Assembly: GCF_019774615.1 (NCBI RefSeq)
Contig: NZ_CP081497.1
Location: 1,240,001 to 1,304,000, forward strand
Direction of reading: 5' to 3'
Origin: Streptomyces sp. BHT-5-2
GTDB lineage: Bacteria; Actinomycetota; Actinomycetes; Streptomycetales; Streptomycetaceae
Length of the DNA: 64,000 nt
The notes beneath the pieces were generated by a model. It ran no database searches, was not told where the DNA came from, and saw nothing but the letters and a program-made list of their open reading frames with translations. Shown one piece after another: positions 43,260 to 52,200 of this stretch. Made by a program: the position numbers and the translations under genes. Positions within the stretch are counted from its first letter, which is position 1, and each line of letters begins with the position of its first letter.

Positions 43260-44078
43260 CTACGCCAGCGACAACTTCCACGTGACGCTGATCACCAGTC
43301 CCGAGACCACCACCAGGAAGACCTTGCGGACGAAGGTGGAACCGCGCTTCATGGCCAGCGAGGCGCCGAGGACGCCGCCCACGAGGTTGCACACGGCCAT
43401 GGCCGCGCCAAGGCCCCACAGCACCTTGCCGGCGGGGATGAAGAACACCAACGCCCCGAGATTGGCTGCGATGTTGACGACCTTGGCGACGGCGGAGGCA
43501 CGCAGGAAGGCGTAGCCGATGACTCCGACGAGGAGGAACACCAGGAAGGAGCCGGTGCCGGGCGGGCCGAGGCCGTCCCAGAAACCGATGGCCGCGCCGC
43601 CCACCGCCATGGCGACCAGTTCGCCGCGGCGGCCGAAGCGGCGGTCCTCGTCCACGCCGAACTCCGGTTTGCGCCAGGTGTACAGGCCCACGATCACCAA
43701 GGCGCACAGCACCACGGTGTTCAGGACCGACTTGGGCAGGGCGGAGGCGACCGCAGCCCCGGCGACCGAGGCCGGAAAGGTCGTGGCGGCCATCTGCCCC
43801 ACGGCTTTCCAGTCAAGGGGTGTCCTGCGGGCGAAAGTGACCGCCGCGGCGGAGGTGCCCACCAGGCCCACCATCTTGCTGGTGGCCAGCGAATGGACCA
43901 CCGCGCCACCGGGGTTGACCAGGAGCATCGCAGGCAGCTGCAACAGCCCGCCGCCCCCCACGATGGCATCGATCGCGCCGGCGAGAACGGCCGTCACGCA
44001 GAGAAACACCAGGGCTGCGAGGGCGACACCACCGAATCCCGGCCAGTCGAGCGGCGTCCACAGATCCATGTGCGTCAT
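43260..44078 (-). CDS. TSUP family (TauE/SafE) membrane exporter
   Basis: 272 residues from ATG 44078, overlapping the threonine aldolase stop by 4 nt (ATGA). About eight helices; the duplicated family motif appears as AGAIDAIVGGGGLLQLPAML in the first half and GFWDGLGPPGTGSFLVFLLV in the second half. TSUP proteins move sulfite, sulfoacetate or related organosulfur anions. Coupling to threonine aldolase is unusual and may point to a role with an amino-acid-derived or organosulfur compound. Terminator directly downstream. Confidence 0.9.
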   Translation of the reverse strand: MTHMDLWTPLDWPGFGGVALAALVFLCVTAVLAGAIDAIVGGGGLLQLPAMLLVNPGGAVVHSLATSKMVGLVGTSAAAVTFARRTPLDWKAVGQMAATTFPASVAGAAVASALPKSVLNTVVLCALVIVGLYTWRKPEFGVDEDRRFGRRGELVAMAVGGAAIGFWDGLGPPGTGSFLVFLLVGVIGYAFLRASAVAKVVNIAANLGALVFFIPAGKVLWGLGAAMAVCNLVGGVLGASLAMKRGSTFVRKVFLVVVSGLVISVTWKLSLA

Positions 44079-45136
44079 CGTTTTCCGGCCGGAGAGGGCT
44101 GTCGGTCGGCCACCTGGTGCAGGCGCCGCACGGCGTCGCGCACGACCGCTTCGTCCACGCCGAGGCGGGTGACGATCCGGACCTGTGTGTCTGTCCAGCG
44201 GGCAACCCTGACGCCGGCCTCCGCGGCGGCGGAGACGAATGCGGCGGAGGTGAGACCGGTGCCTGAGATATCCGCGATGACCATGTTGGTATCGGGCTCC
44301 CGGGCGGTGAATGCCGGGTTCTCGACGAGGAGTTGGCGCAGAAGACGGGCGTGTGCGTGGTCCTCGGCGAGTCGGTCGATGTTGTGCTCCAGGGCGTACA
44401 GTGCGGCGGCTGCCATGAAGCCGGACTGGTGCAGACCGCCGCCGTACCACAGGCGGTAGACGGCGGCCCGCTCGATCAGTTCGGACGGACCGGCGAGGAC
44501 GCTGCCGAAGGGTGCGCCGAGAGCCTTGGCGAACGAGACCGCGACGGTGTCGACGGTGGCCGCGTACTCGGCGAGCGAGGCGCCGGTGGCGACGCTCGCG
44601 TTGGGCAGGCGGGCGCCGTCCATGTGCGTCGGCAGTCCTTTGGCGAGCGAGGCCGCCCGCAGGCCGGCCAGATCCGAGACCGAAATCACGCTGCCACCAA
44701 AGTAGTTGACGGTGTTCTCGACCCACACGAGGGATGGTGCGGAGGTGAGCCTGGCGCGCCGCTTGCGGTCCACGGCCGCGTCCAGGAGACGTGGAGTGAG
44801 GATGCCGTCCGGGCTGTCCACCGGGTTGAGTACCACGCCGCACAGGTCGGCGGTGGCCGCGCTCTCGAAGAAGTTGATGTGGTACTTCGCATCGGTGATG
44901 ACTTCGCTGCCGCGTTCCGTGTGCACTCGGATCGCCAGCTGGTTGCTCAGGGTGCCGCTCGCCGTGAAGAGTGCCGCCTCCTTGCCGAGGAGCTCGGCGC
45001 ACCGGCCTTCGAGGCGTTGGGTGGTGGGGTCTCCGCCGTACAGGTCGTCGCCCACCTCGGCATCCGCCATGAAGCGGCGCATCTGCGGGGTGATGGTGCT
45101 TAACGTGTCGCTGCGCAGGTCGATCGGTGCCAGCAC
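44075..45136 (-). CDS. Low-specificity threonine aldolase, PLP-dependent
   Basis: 353 residues from GTG 45136, with AAGGGGA upstream; the frame is open further but without an RBS. Starts APIDLRSDTLSTITPQMRRFM, the conserved family opening; EVGDDLYGGDPTTQRLE; PLP Lys in VAVSFAKALGAPFGS; LWYGGGLHQSGFMAAAALYAL. Splits L-threonine or L-allo-threonine to glycine and acetaldehyde (or acts on related beta-hydroxy amino acids). Second gene of the unit is the TSUP exporter. A divergent quinone oxidoreductase gene begins 284 bp away. Confidence 0.92.
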   Translation of the reverse strand: MLAPIDLRSDTLSTITPQMRRFMADAEVGDDLYGGDPTTQRLEGRCAELLGKEAALFTASGTLSNQLAIRVHTERGSEVITDAKYHINFFESAATADLCGVVLNPVDSPDGILTPRLLDAAVDRKRRARLTSAPSLVWVENTVNYFGGSVISVSDLAGLRAASLAKGLPTHMDGARLPNASVATGASLAEYAATVDTVAVSFAKALGAPFGSVLAGPSELIERAAVYRLWYGGGLHQSGFMAAAALYALEHNIDRLAEDHAHARLLRQLLVENPAFTAREPDTNMVIADISGTGLTSAAFVSAAAEAGVRVARWTDTQVRIVTRLGVDEAVVRDAVRRLHQVADRQPSPAGKR

Positions 45137-45419
45137 GGTATCCCCTTGTCGCTCGTTCCGCACGCGGGCGGATGCGCTCGCGTCGTCGCGGAGGACGCTA
45201 GCGATCAACTCCGAGAATGGAAAGAGTATTTCGGATGATGGACTCGCTTGGTGGGGGTGGAGGTGGAGGTCGAGTCGGCGGGCGGTGGCGCGCCCAAGAC
45301 TTGCCCATCCGACCCCGCTGGGCCTCTGGCAATGCCTCCCAGCCGCACGCAGTACCTTCCGAACCTTCCAACTCGATGGGGTGCGGTTGTCGGGCGGTGC
45401 GGGGAGTAGGTTCGTGGTC

Positions 45420-46376
45420 ATGCGAGCAGTTGTGATCGACGGTAGGGGCGCGTTCGGTCTTGAGCGGCGTGCTGATCCGGTGGTTGGGCCGGGCCTGGTG
45501 GTGGTGCGGGTTCGCGCCGCCGGGCTCAATGCGGCTGACCTGCAACAGGCCCGGGGCGACTATCCGGCGCCGCCGGGCTGGCCGGCCGACATTCCAGGAT
45601 TGGAGATCGCCGGTGAGGTCGAGCAGGTCGGTACGGGGGTGACGGGAGTGGGCGTCGGTGACCGGGTGATGGCGCTCGTGGGTGGCGGTGGCCATGCCGA
45701 GAGGATCGCGGTGCCTGCTGACTTGCTGCTTGCGATGCCTGAAGGGTTGGGTTGGGACGAGGCGGCGGGTTTCCCGGAGGCGTTCAGCACCGCCTGGGAT
45801 GCGCTGGTGGTCCAAGCCGGGGTGCGCGCGGGAGAGCGGGTCCTGGTGACTGGGGCTGCGGGCGGTGTGGGTACGGCCATGGTCCAGGTGGCCGCTGCCT
45901 GCGGCGCTCATGTCGTTGCGAGTGTGCGCCGGCGCGAGTTGCATGACCGGGTGAGGGAACTCGCCCCGCTCGGCAGCAATGTGGAGGTGGTGGTCCCGGG
46001 CCAAGAGGGCGGAGGGGCGCCGTATGACGTCGTTGTCGAGTTGGTCGGAGGGGAGGACTGCCTGCGGCGGGTTGAACTGCTGCGTGCTCGGGGGAGGATC
46101 CTTGTGGTGGGAGTGCAGGGCGGGGCCGTGGCGCCGTTGCGGATGTTCGACTTGATGCTTGCGCGCGCCCAGTTGATCGGTACCACCATTCGGGGCCGCT
46201 CGCATGCGGAGAAGTCTCTCCTCGCGGCGACGGTGCGCACGTGCGTCGTACCGCTGCTGGCTGAAGGGCGGCTGCGGGTGCCTGTCGACGCGGCCTTCGG
46301 GCTGGCGCGTTACTCCGATGCCTATGCTCGGCTGGCCGGCCCGGGGAAGTTCGGCAAGGTCGTCATGCTGCTGTGA
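45420..46376 (+). CDS. Zinc-independent MDR oxidoreductase (quinone reductase type)
   Basis: 318 residues from ATG 45420. MDR fold: N-terminal GroES-like domain with GLNAADLQQARGDYP and PGLEIAGEVEQVGTGV, then a Rossmann domain with LVTGAAGGVGTAMVQVAAACGAHVVA. The cysteines and His that bind zinc in alcohol dehydrogenases are absent, and GxxAADxxxRxGxY is the pattern of the QOR/PIG3 group. Reduces quinones or enones with NADPH. Single gene with promoter in the 284-bp divergent region. Confidence 0.9.
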   Translation: MRAVVIDGRGAFGLERRADPVVGPGLVVVRVRAAGLNAADLQQARGDYPAPPGWPADIPGLEIAGEVEQVGTGVTGVGVGDRVMALVGGGGHAERIAVPADLLLAMPEGLGWDEAAGFPEAFSTAWDALVVQAGVRAGERVLVTGAAGGVGTAMVQVAAACGAHVVASVRRRELHDRVRELAPLGSNVEVVVPGQEGGGAPYDVVVELVGGEDCLRRVELLRARGRILVVGVQGGAVAPLRMFDLMLARAQLIGTTIRGRSHAEKSLLAATVRTCVVPLLAEGRLRVPVDAAFGLARYSDAYARLAGPGKFGKVVMLL

Positions 46377-46429
46377 GGGTGCTGCGCCGGATGGTTGCTG
46401 TCCCGTACCAGCCCGTGCCCCGCCATCAC

Positions 46430-46621
46430 CTACCGGAGGAACCGTATGGCGGTATGGAGCACGAAGCGTTCCTGGGCGAGCAGATGGCTCATGGTCTGGT
46501 AGCGGTCACACGCGAGGCGGTCGGACAGGAACTCGGCTTCCGCCGTGGACGGTTCGAAGCCGGAGCGGAGGGCGAGTCCGGTCTCCTCGGTGTCTGGGGG
46601 ACCGGCTCGCAGGTGTTCGCA
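46430..46621 (-). other. Open frame continuing in phase after the TetR stop codon
   Basis: Directly after the TGA at 46622-46624 the same frame stays open for 63 codons to TAG 46430. It reads CEHLRAGPPDTEETGLAL then RSGFEPSTAEAEFLSDRLA and LLAQERFVLHTAIRFLR, with normal high-GC third positions. There is no start codon with an RBS near its beginning. It is either the end of a lost upstream gene or a former C-terminal extension. I do not recognise the family. Confidence 0.35.
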
Positions 46622-47269
46622 TCAGGCGGTGGCGTAGTCGGACAGGGCGGGTTCCAACAGGCCGAACGCTTGGGTGGCTTCGGTGGCGATGATGCGGGCG
46701 ATCTCGTCGTTGGGGCGGCCGGCGAGGGTGAGGGTCTGGATGCGCTGGAACAGTACGCGGTGGACGGTGCCCAGCAGGCCGGCGGTGGTCTGGACGGTGA
46801 CGTCGTCGGGTTCGGCACCGGTGGCCTCGGCGAGTGCCTGGGCGAGGTGACGTTCGCGCTGCTCGTGCAGGCCGTGCAGGCAAGTGGTGAGGGTGGGACT
46901 GTCAACGATCATGCGGGCGAAGTCGTGGCCGGAGAAACCGGCGACCGGGTTGTGGGCAGCCGTCGCATCGGCGAAGGCGCGGCGCAGTGCGACCAGCGCT
47001 GATTCGCCCGGGTGTCGGGTGGTGACAGTGTGGCCCAGGGAGGTGGCGAACTCCTCCTGGTGGTCCAGGGCCAGGTCTTCCTTGCGGGCGAAGTAGTTGG
47101 TGACGGTCTTCTTTGCGACGCGGGCGGCGGTGGCGATCTCGGCGATGGTCGTCCGTTCGAAGCCCTGGGCGATGAACAGCCTGGTGGCGTGATCGGAGAT
47201 GAGTTGCCGGGTCTCCTGCTTCTTCGCCTCGCGCAGCCCGATGGCCGGGGCGGATGGTTGTGTGGCCAT
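46622..47269 (-). CDS. TetR family repressor
   Basis: 215 residues from ATG 47269. HTH: ETRQLISDHATRLFIAQGFERTTIAEIATAARVAKKTVTNYFARKEDL (in parts: TTIAEIATAARVAKKTVTNYF), then a C-terminal ligand-binding domain with FARMIVDSPTLTTCLHGLHEQRERHLAQAL. Of the AcrR-like type. It is divergent from the VOC gene across 280 bp, which contains GTTAA- and TTACG-rich sequence, so it may regulate itself and that gene. The ligand is unknown. Confidence 0.9.
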   Translation of the reverse strand: MATQPSAPAIGLREAKKQETRQLISDHATRLFIAQGFERTTIAEIATAARVAKKTVTNYFARKEDLALDHQEEFATSLGHTVTTRHPGESALVALRRAFADATAAHNPVAGFSGHDFARMIVDSPTLTTCLHGLHEQRERHLAQALAEATGAEPDDVTVQTTAGLLGTVHRVLFQRIQTLTLAGRPNDEIARIIATEATQAFGLLEPALSDYATA

Positions 47270-47549
47270 GGGGCAATCTTACCCCCGTGGCATTTTTACG
47301 TTGACGCCCTCGTGGTCGTTGGGTTAATTTTGCGTCCGTCGTAAGTTTCCGTTGAGGGGGTGTCTGGTCCAAGGGGGCCGTGTGCAAGCGCCACTCAACT
47401 CCGTCGCCCAGTAGTGGAGTTCACGTCCCTGTCCCCTCTGCCTCGGCCGGAGCAGCCGGAGTCGTCCGTGCCCTGCCTCGCCGCCGCAGCTGCTGATCCC
47501 GCCCTGCCCCATCCCACCTCACGCCACCGCGCCGTACCCAGGAGACCCC

Positions 47550-47939
47550 GTGCAGTTCACCGCCTCCACCGTCTCGCTGACCGTTGACGACGTTGCCGCC
47601 TCCCAGGCGTTTTTCACCAGCCACCTCGGCTACGCCGTCCGGCATGCCGCTGATGGTTTCGCCTCCCTCTCCCGGCCCGACGCGGTCGATGTCGTCCTGC
47701 TCGCCCGCGGCCTCCAGGTGCTGCCGCCAGAGCAGCGCGACCGGCACGCCGACGGTCTGATCCTGGCCTTCACCCTCGACGGCGGCCTGGACGAGCAGGA
47801 GAAGCGACTGCGCGACGCCGGAATCGAGATCACCTTGCCGCTGCGTCAGGAGCCCTGGGGCGAGTGCCTGTTCCAGGTCACGGACCCCAACGGCGTGATC
47901 ATCCAGTTCGTCGAATGGGTCACTCCTGAGCACGACTGA
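47550..47939 (+). CDS. VOC (glyoxalase/bleomycin-resistance) superfamily protein
   Basis: 129 residues from GTG 47550 (AGGAG upstream). Paired beta-alpha-beta modules: STVSLTVDDVAASQAFFTSHLGYAV and ITLPLRQEPWGECLFQVTDPNGVIIQFVEWV, the latter the hallmark of the fold. Members bind metal and act as dioxygenases, epimerases or drug binders. No His-Glu metal set can be assigned with confidence. Neighbour of the divergent TetR gene. Confidence 0.88.
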   Translation: MQFTASTVSLTVDDVAASQAFFTSHLGYAVRHAADGFASLSRPDAVDVVLLARGLQVLPPEQRDRHADGLILAFTLDGGLDEQEKRLRDAGIEITLPLRQEPWGECLFQVTDPNGVIIQFVEWVTPEHD

Positions 47940-48086
47940 CCCACGCCCACGACCCGAGGAATCCGAAGCTCGCGGTCTGCTCCGACGACCCTGCCCAGGC
48001 TTCTGGCCGCGCCTGCTCTGCCGCGCCCGCGGCCCTAGGTGTCCGCCCGCGACCACTGGTGGCGCCGGGTGGGTCGTCCGTGGTGC
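47940..48086. other. Short spacer, no gene seen
   Basis: GC-rich sequence between the VOC gene and a decayed minus-strand frame; no gene or clear terminator. Confidence 0.4.
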
Positions 48087-48299
48087 TCAGATCCTGCGCG
48101 GATGTGAGAACTTCGTCTGCAGCAGGTCGGTGAAGAGGCCGATGGGGTCGTCCCAACCCTTGTCGATCCACGCCCAGCTCGCCCCCGGTACGAAGGTGAC
48201 CGGTTGGGACATGGCGATCTGCACGAGCGACTGCGGGGTGTGGGCCTCCTGGCTGTTCAGGGCTTCCCGGTCGTCTGTGTAGTTGAAGATCCATCGAGC
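48087..48299 (-). pseudogene. C-terminal remnant of an unrecognised gene
   Basis: The frame ending at TGA 48087 reads RWIFNYTDDREALNSQEA, then MSQPVTFVPGASWAWIDKGW and DDPIGLFTDLLQTKFSHPRRI, with convincing protein-like composition (Trp, Phe, Asp). It extends a little further as HPPCAACRTPLTHQQGDA with a possible zinc-finger-like C-x2-C, but no start is found; adjacent frames from 48364 to 48558 look coding too, as expected after frameshifts. It is not an obvious family. Confidence 0.4.
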
Positions 48300-48517
48300 G
48301 TCTCCTTGCTGGTGGGTGAGTGGCGTACGGCAGGCAGCGCAGGGCGGGTGTCGTCCTCGGCGATCAGGGATCTTCGCTGCTCGGCAGCTGCTGCACGCAG
48401 TTCGTCAATGCGGTCAGGTCGACGGCGGCCAGAGCCAGAGCACGTGGCACGGTGTCGAGCCGGGACTGCATGGCTTCGTCCATCTCTGGCGACAGTGTTT
48501 GTCGAGGGGTTTGTCCG
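48300..48517. other. Decayed sequence left of the NLR cassette
   Basis: Several short frames on the minus strand look once coding (for example MDEAMQSRLDTVPRALALA at about 48484-48428) but none is complete. Confidence 0.4.
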
Positions 48518-48577
48518 TTGACAATGAAGTTAGTCCGGCCGAGCTCGGTGACCTGCACGGACTAACTTCACTGTCAA
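48518..48577. repeat. Inverted pair of TTGACA-type motifs at the left edge of the NLR cassette
   Basis: TTGACAATGAAGTTAGTCCG at 48518-48537 faces its near-identical inverse at 48558-48577 (19 of 20 positions match). Related copies occur at 52919-52987 on the other side of the cassette. Confidence 0.75.
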
Positions 48578-48781
48578 GGCGATCTTTTGACGCTGCCCGT
48601 ATGCCAAGTCCGTGTCCGACTGGGTGGATGGCAAGGGACCTCCGACTCGGTTCGGCGGTCGGCCTGCCAACGGTCTCGGCGCCATCGACGGCAGGGCGGG
48701 TGCCCAGTACAGGGGAACCTCTGGCTCCCCCGAAGTGCCCTGCGCTACAAGGAGGTTGAGTGGAGAGCGCGCCGGGGGTCG

Positions 48782-49267
48782 GTGGCGTACGATCTGCGCA
48801 ACGGAGTGCGCTTGGAGGTTTCGGCGGTGTTGGATGAGGCGATGACAGCTCTGGCGGCGGCGGGTGGAACCGCTGTCGTGCAGGCGGCGGGCACAGACGC
48901 GTGGGCTGGATTGCGGCAGGCGATAGTCCGGTTGTTCGGTCGCGGTGATGACCAGCGCGCGAGCGCTGCTCTGGAGCGCCTTGACGGGACGGCCGCTGCT
49001 GTGAGTGCGGCTGATGGCGCGGAAGCCGAACAGGTCCGGACCCATCAGGAGGCCGTGTGGCAGGGACGGTTCGAGGCCCTGATGGAGAATGCCGATGCGT
49101 GGGAGCGCGATTCAGTGATCGCCGCGCTGCGGGCCCTGGTTGCCGAGCACTATCCACCCGGGCAGGCCGGCGGGGGTGAGGTGTCGGGTAACACGTTCAA
49201 CGGCCCCACCATCATGCAGGTCGGCACTGGCAACCGGCAGGACAACCGCTTCGGGAACGGTGCATGA
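48782..49267 (+). CDS. Small effector-like protein with C-terminal amyloid-signalling-like (BASS/RHIM-type) motif
   Basis: 161 residues from GTG 48782; TTG 48812 (CGGAG upstream) and ATG 48842 are in-frame alternatives. The N-terminal 110 residues are helical (LDEAMTALAAAGGTAVVQ, DAWAGLRQAIVRLFGR, AEQVRTHQEAVWQGRFEALM, WERDSVIAALRALVAEHY), reminiscent of the membrane-acting Bell-type domain placed upstream of bacterial NLRs. After a Gly-rich linker the last 27 residues contain NTFNGPTIMQVGTGNRQDNRF. The same pattern occurs at the N-terminus of the next protein, whose start overlaps this stop by 4 nt. Known biology: bacterial NLR/effector pairs share such motifs so that the sensor can seed amyloid assembly of the effector. 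That this protein forms amyloid is inferred. Confidence 0.8.
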   Translation: MAYDLRNGVRLEVSAVLDEAMTALAAAGGTAVVQAAGTDAWAGLRQAIVRLFGRGDDQRASAALERLDGTAAAVSAADGAEAEQVRTHQEAVWQGRFEALMENADAWERDSVIAALRALVAEHYPPGQAGGGEVSGNTFNGPTIMQVGTGNRQDNRFGNGA

Positions 49268-52200
49268 CCACGGGCCTGGGCGGGGGCGGTTTATTCGACA
49301 ACACCTTCAACGGCCCTGCCGCCCTGCAGATCGGCGACCACAACCAGCAGAACAACACCTTCCACTTTCACGCCACCCAGCCACCACCTCCGCAGCCTGC
49401 CGCCCCGGAGGTGCCCGGCTGGTGGGTGGTCGATCGTGACGAAGCCGATCAGGTCATCTCCGCCGTGTGTTCACCCGCCTGCGGGCCGGTGGGGATCACG
49501 ACGGCTCTGGAGGGCGCGGGCGGCTTCGGCAAGACGACCCTGGCCCACATCGTCCGCGCCAGCCCCCGGGTGCGGCAGCATTTCCGGGGAGGGGTGTACT
49601 TCTTCGTCGTCGGCCGCGAGGTGGACAGCGCACAAGCCGTCGCCCGGCTGGTGCACGATGTGACACTCGCCATCACCGGCAGGGACGTATCGTTCGACAG
49701 CCCGGATCGGGCGGGCGAGTACCTTGGCCAGCTCCTGGACCAGCGCCCCGACCAGCCCACCCTGCTGATCTTTGACGACGTTTGGACCCAAGAGCAGCTC
49801 GGCCCCCTTCTTGCGGGAGGCGAAGGCTGTGTGCGACTGGTCACCACGCGCGTCCCCGCGATCCTGCCGTCCGACGCGAAGACGGTGCGGGTCGGCGCGC
49901 TGTCCCAGGACCAGGCTCTGCAGGTGCTGACCTGTGAACTACCGAACCTGCCTGAAGAGGTGACCAGGCGCCTGGTGCAGGTCACCGGCGGGTGGCCCTT
50001 GCTGCTGCGCCTGGCCAACCGGCTGATCAACCGGCGGATCCGGACGGGAGCCAACGCGGCCTCCGTCGCCGCGGGTCTGCTGCGGAGCTTGGAGGATCGA
50101 GGACCGGCCGCAGTGGACAAGCCCACCGCCGTACCCGACCTTGGCGACCCCAAGCAACGCGCAACGACGGTACGGGCGACCGTCGAAGCCTCGATCGCGG
50201 ACCTGTGCGCCGACAGCCGGGCGCGGTTCGCCGAACTGGGGATCTTTGCTCACGGCGAGGCCGCGCCCATCTCCGTCGTAGCCACGCTGTGGCGCGCCAC
50301 AGCGAATCTCGACGAGTGGCAGACGCGGGATCTGTGCGCGGACCTGAACGACCTGTCCCTGATCACCGTGGACGACACGGACGGGGGGCGCTTGAGCCTG
50401 CACGATGTCCTCCGTGACTACCTGCGAGCCGAACTCGGCCCTGACCGCCTTGCTGAACACCATGGCGCACTGGTGGACGCCGTCCAGGCCGACCTGCCCC
50501 CGGCAGCCCCGCTCACCTCGACCGCGCCGCGCCCCACTGCCGCGTGGTGGGTACTGACCGACCCCTACCTGCTCGACCACGCCATCATCCATCTCCTGGC
50601 CGCACACCGCATCGCACCGGCCGAAGCCCTCGCCTGCGACCTGCGCTGGATCGAAACCCGTCTGCACCACGGCGGCCCAACCGCTCCCTGGACGGACTGC
50701 GCCCAGATCCCGACCCCCGCGGCCGCCCAGCGGGCGCGCGACCTCTCCAGCGTCACGCACCTGCTCGGACCGACCGAGCCCGCCCACGCATTGACCGCCA
50801 TTCTGTACAGCCGACTCCGCCCGCTCCCTGCGTGGCACGACCAGATCGCCGCCCGGGAGAGCCGATGGCTCCACCCTGCTCTCCGCAATCACTGGACACC
50901 ACCCGACCTGCCAAGCCCTGCTTTTCTGCGTACCCTCACCGGCCACACCGATACGGTGAACGATGTGGCGGTCGCGCCGGACGGCGCGTGGCTCGCCACC
51001 GCCAGCGACGACGCGACAGTGCGGATCTGGGACCCGGTCACCGGCCGGGAGACCGCTTGCCTGGCCGGCCATGAGGACAAGGTGTGTCGGGTGGCGATCG
51101 CGCCGGACGGCACCTGGCTCGCCAGCGCTGGCCGGGACAGGACGGTGCGGATCTGGGATCGGGACAGTGGCCAGGAGATCAGCTGCCTCACCGGCGATAC
51201 CGGGCCGGTGCACGATGTGGCGGTCGCGCCGGACGGCGCGTGGCTCGCCACCGCCAGCGACGACGGGACAGTGCGGATCTGGAACCCGGCCACCGGCCAG
51301 GAGACCGCCCGTGTCACCGGACACAGCCTCCTGGTACATCGAGTGGCCATCGCGCCGGATGCCGCCTGGCTGGCCACCACCGGCAGCGACGGGAACGTGC
51401 GGATCTGGGATCCCGCCACCGACCAGGTGACCGCATGCCTCTCCGGCCACAAAGGTCCGGTGAGAGGGCTGACGGTAGCCCCGGATGGCACGTGGCTTGT
51501 CACCGCCGGCGACGACAAGACGGTGCGGATCTGGGACTTGGCGACGGGTCAGGAGACCGCCTGTCTGACCGCCCATACCGACCTCGGGCGTGATGCGGCG
51601 GTCTCACCGGACGGGACCTGGTTCGCCGCCACCGGCGACAACACCGTGCAGATATGGGATCGGGCCACTGGCACGAGGACCGCCTGCCTCACCGGCCCCT
51701 CCTTCTCGCTGAACGGCGTCGCGATCGCGCCGGACGGCACCTGGCTCGCGACCACGGGCGGCAACACAGCTCAGATCTGGAACCCGGCCATCGGCCAGGG
51801 CACCGCACCCCTCACTGGATACTCCCTCCCGGTCACGACAGTGGTGGTCACACCGAAGGGCACCTGGCTCGCCAGCTACGGCTACGACGGCAGAGTGCGC
51901 GTCTGGGACCAGGCCACCGGCCAGGAGATCGCCTGCCTGGCCGAAGCATGGGCGCAGGTGGAGGCGATCGCATCGGATGGCACCTGGCTCGCCACCATCC
52001 ACTACGACACGGTACAGATCTGGGACTCGGCTACTGGCAAGGAGACCGCCCGCCTCACCGGCCACACCGGGCCGGTGAACGGAGTGGCGATCGCGCCGGA
52101 CGGCACCTGGCTCGCCACCACCGGCAACGACAAGACGGTACGGATCTGGGATCGGACCACCGGCAAGGAGATCGCTCGCCTCACCGGCCACACCGGGCCG

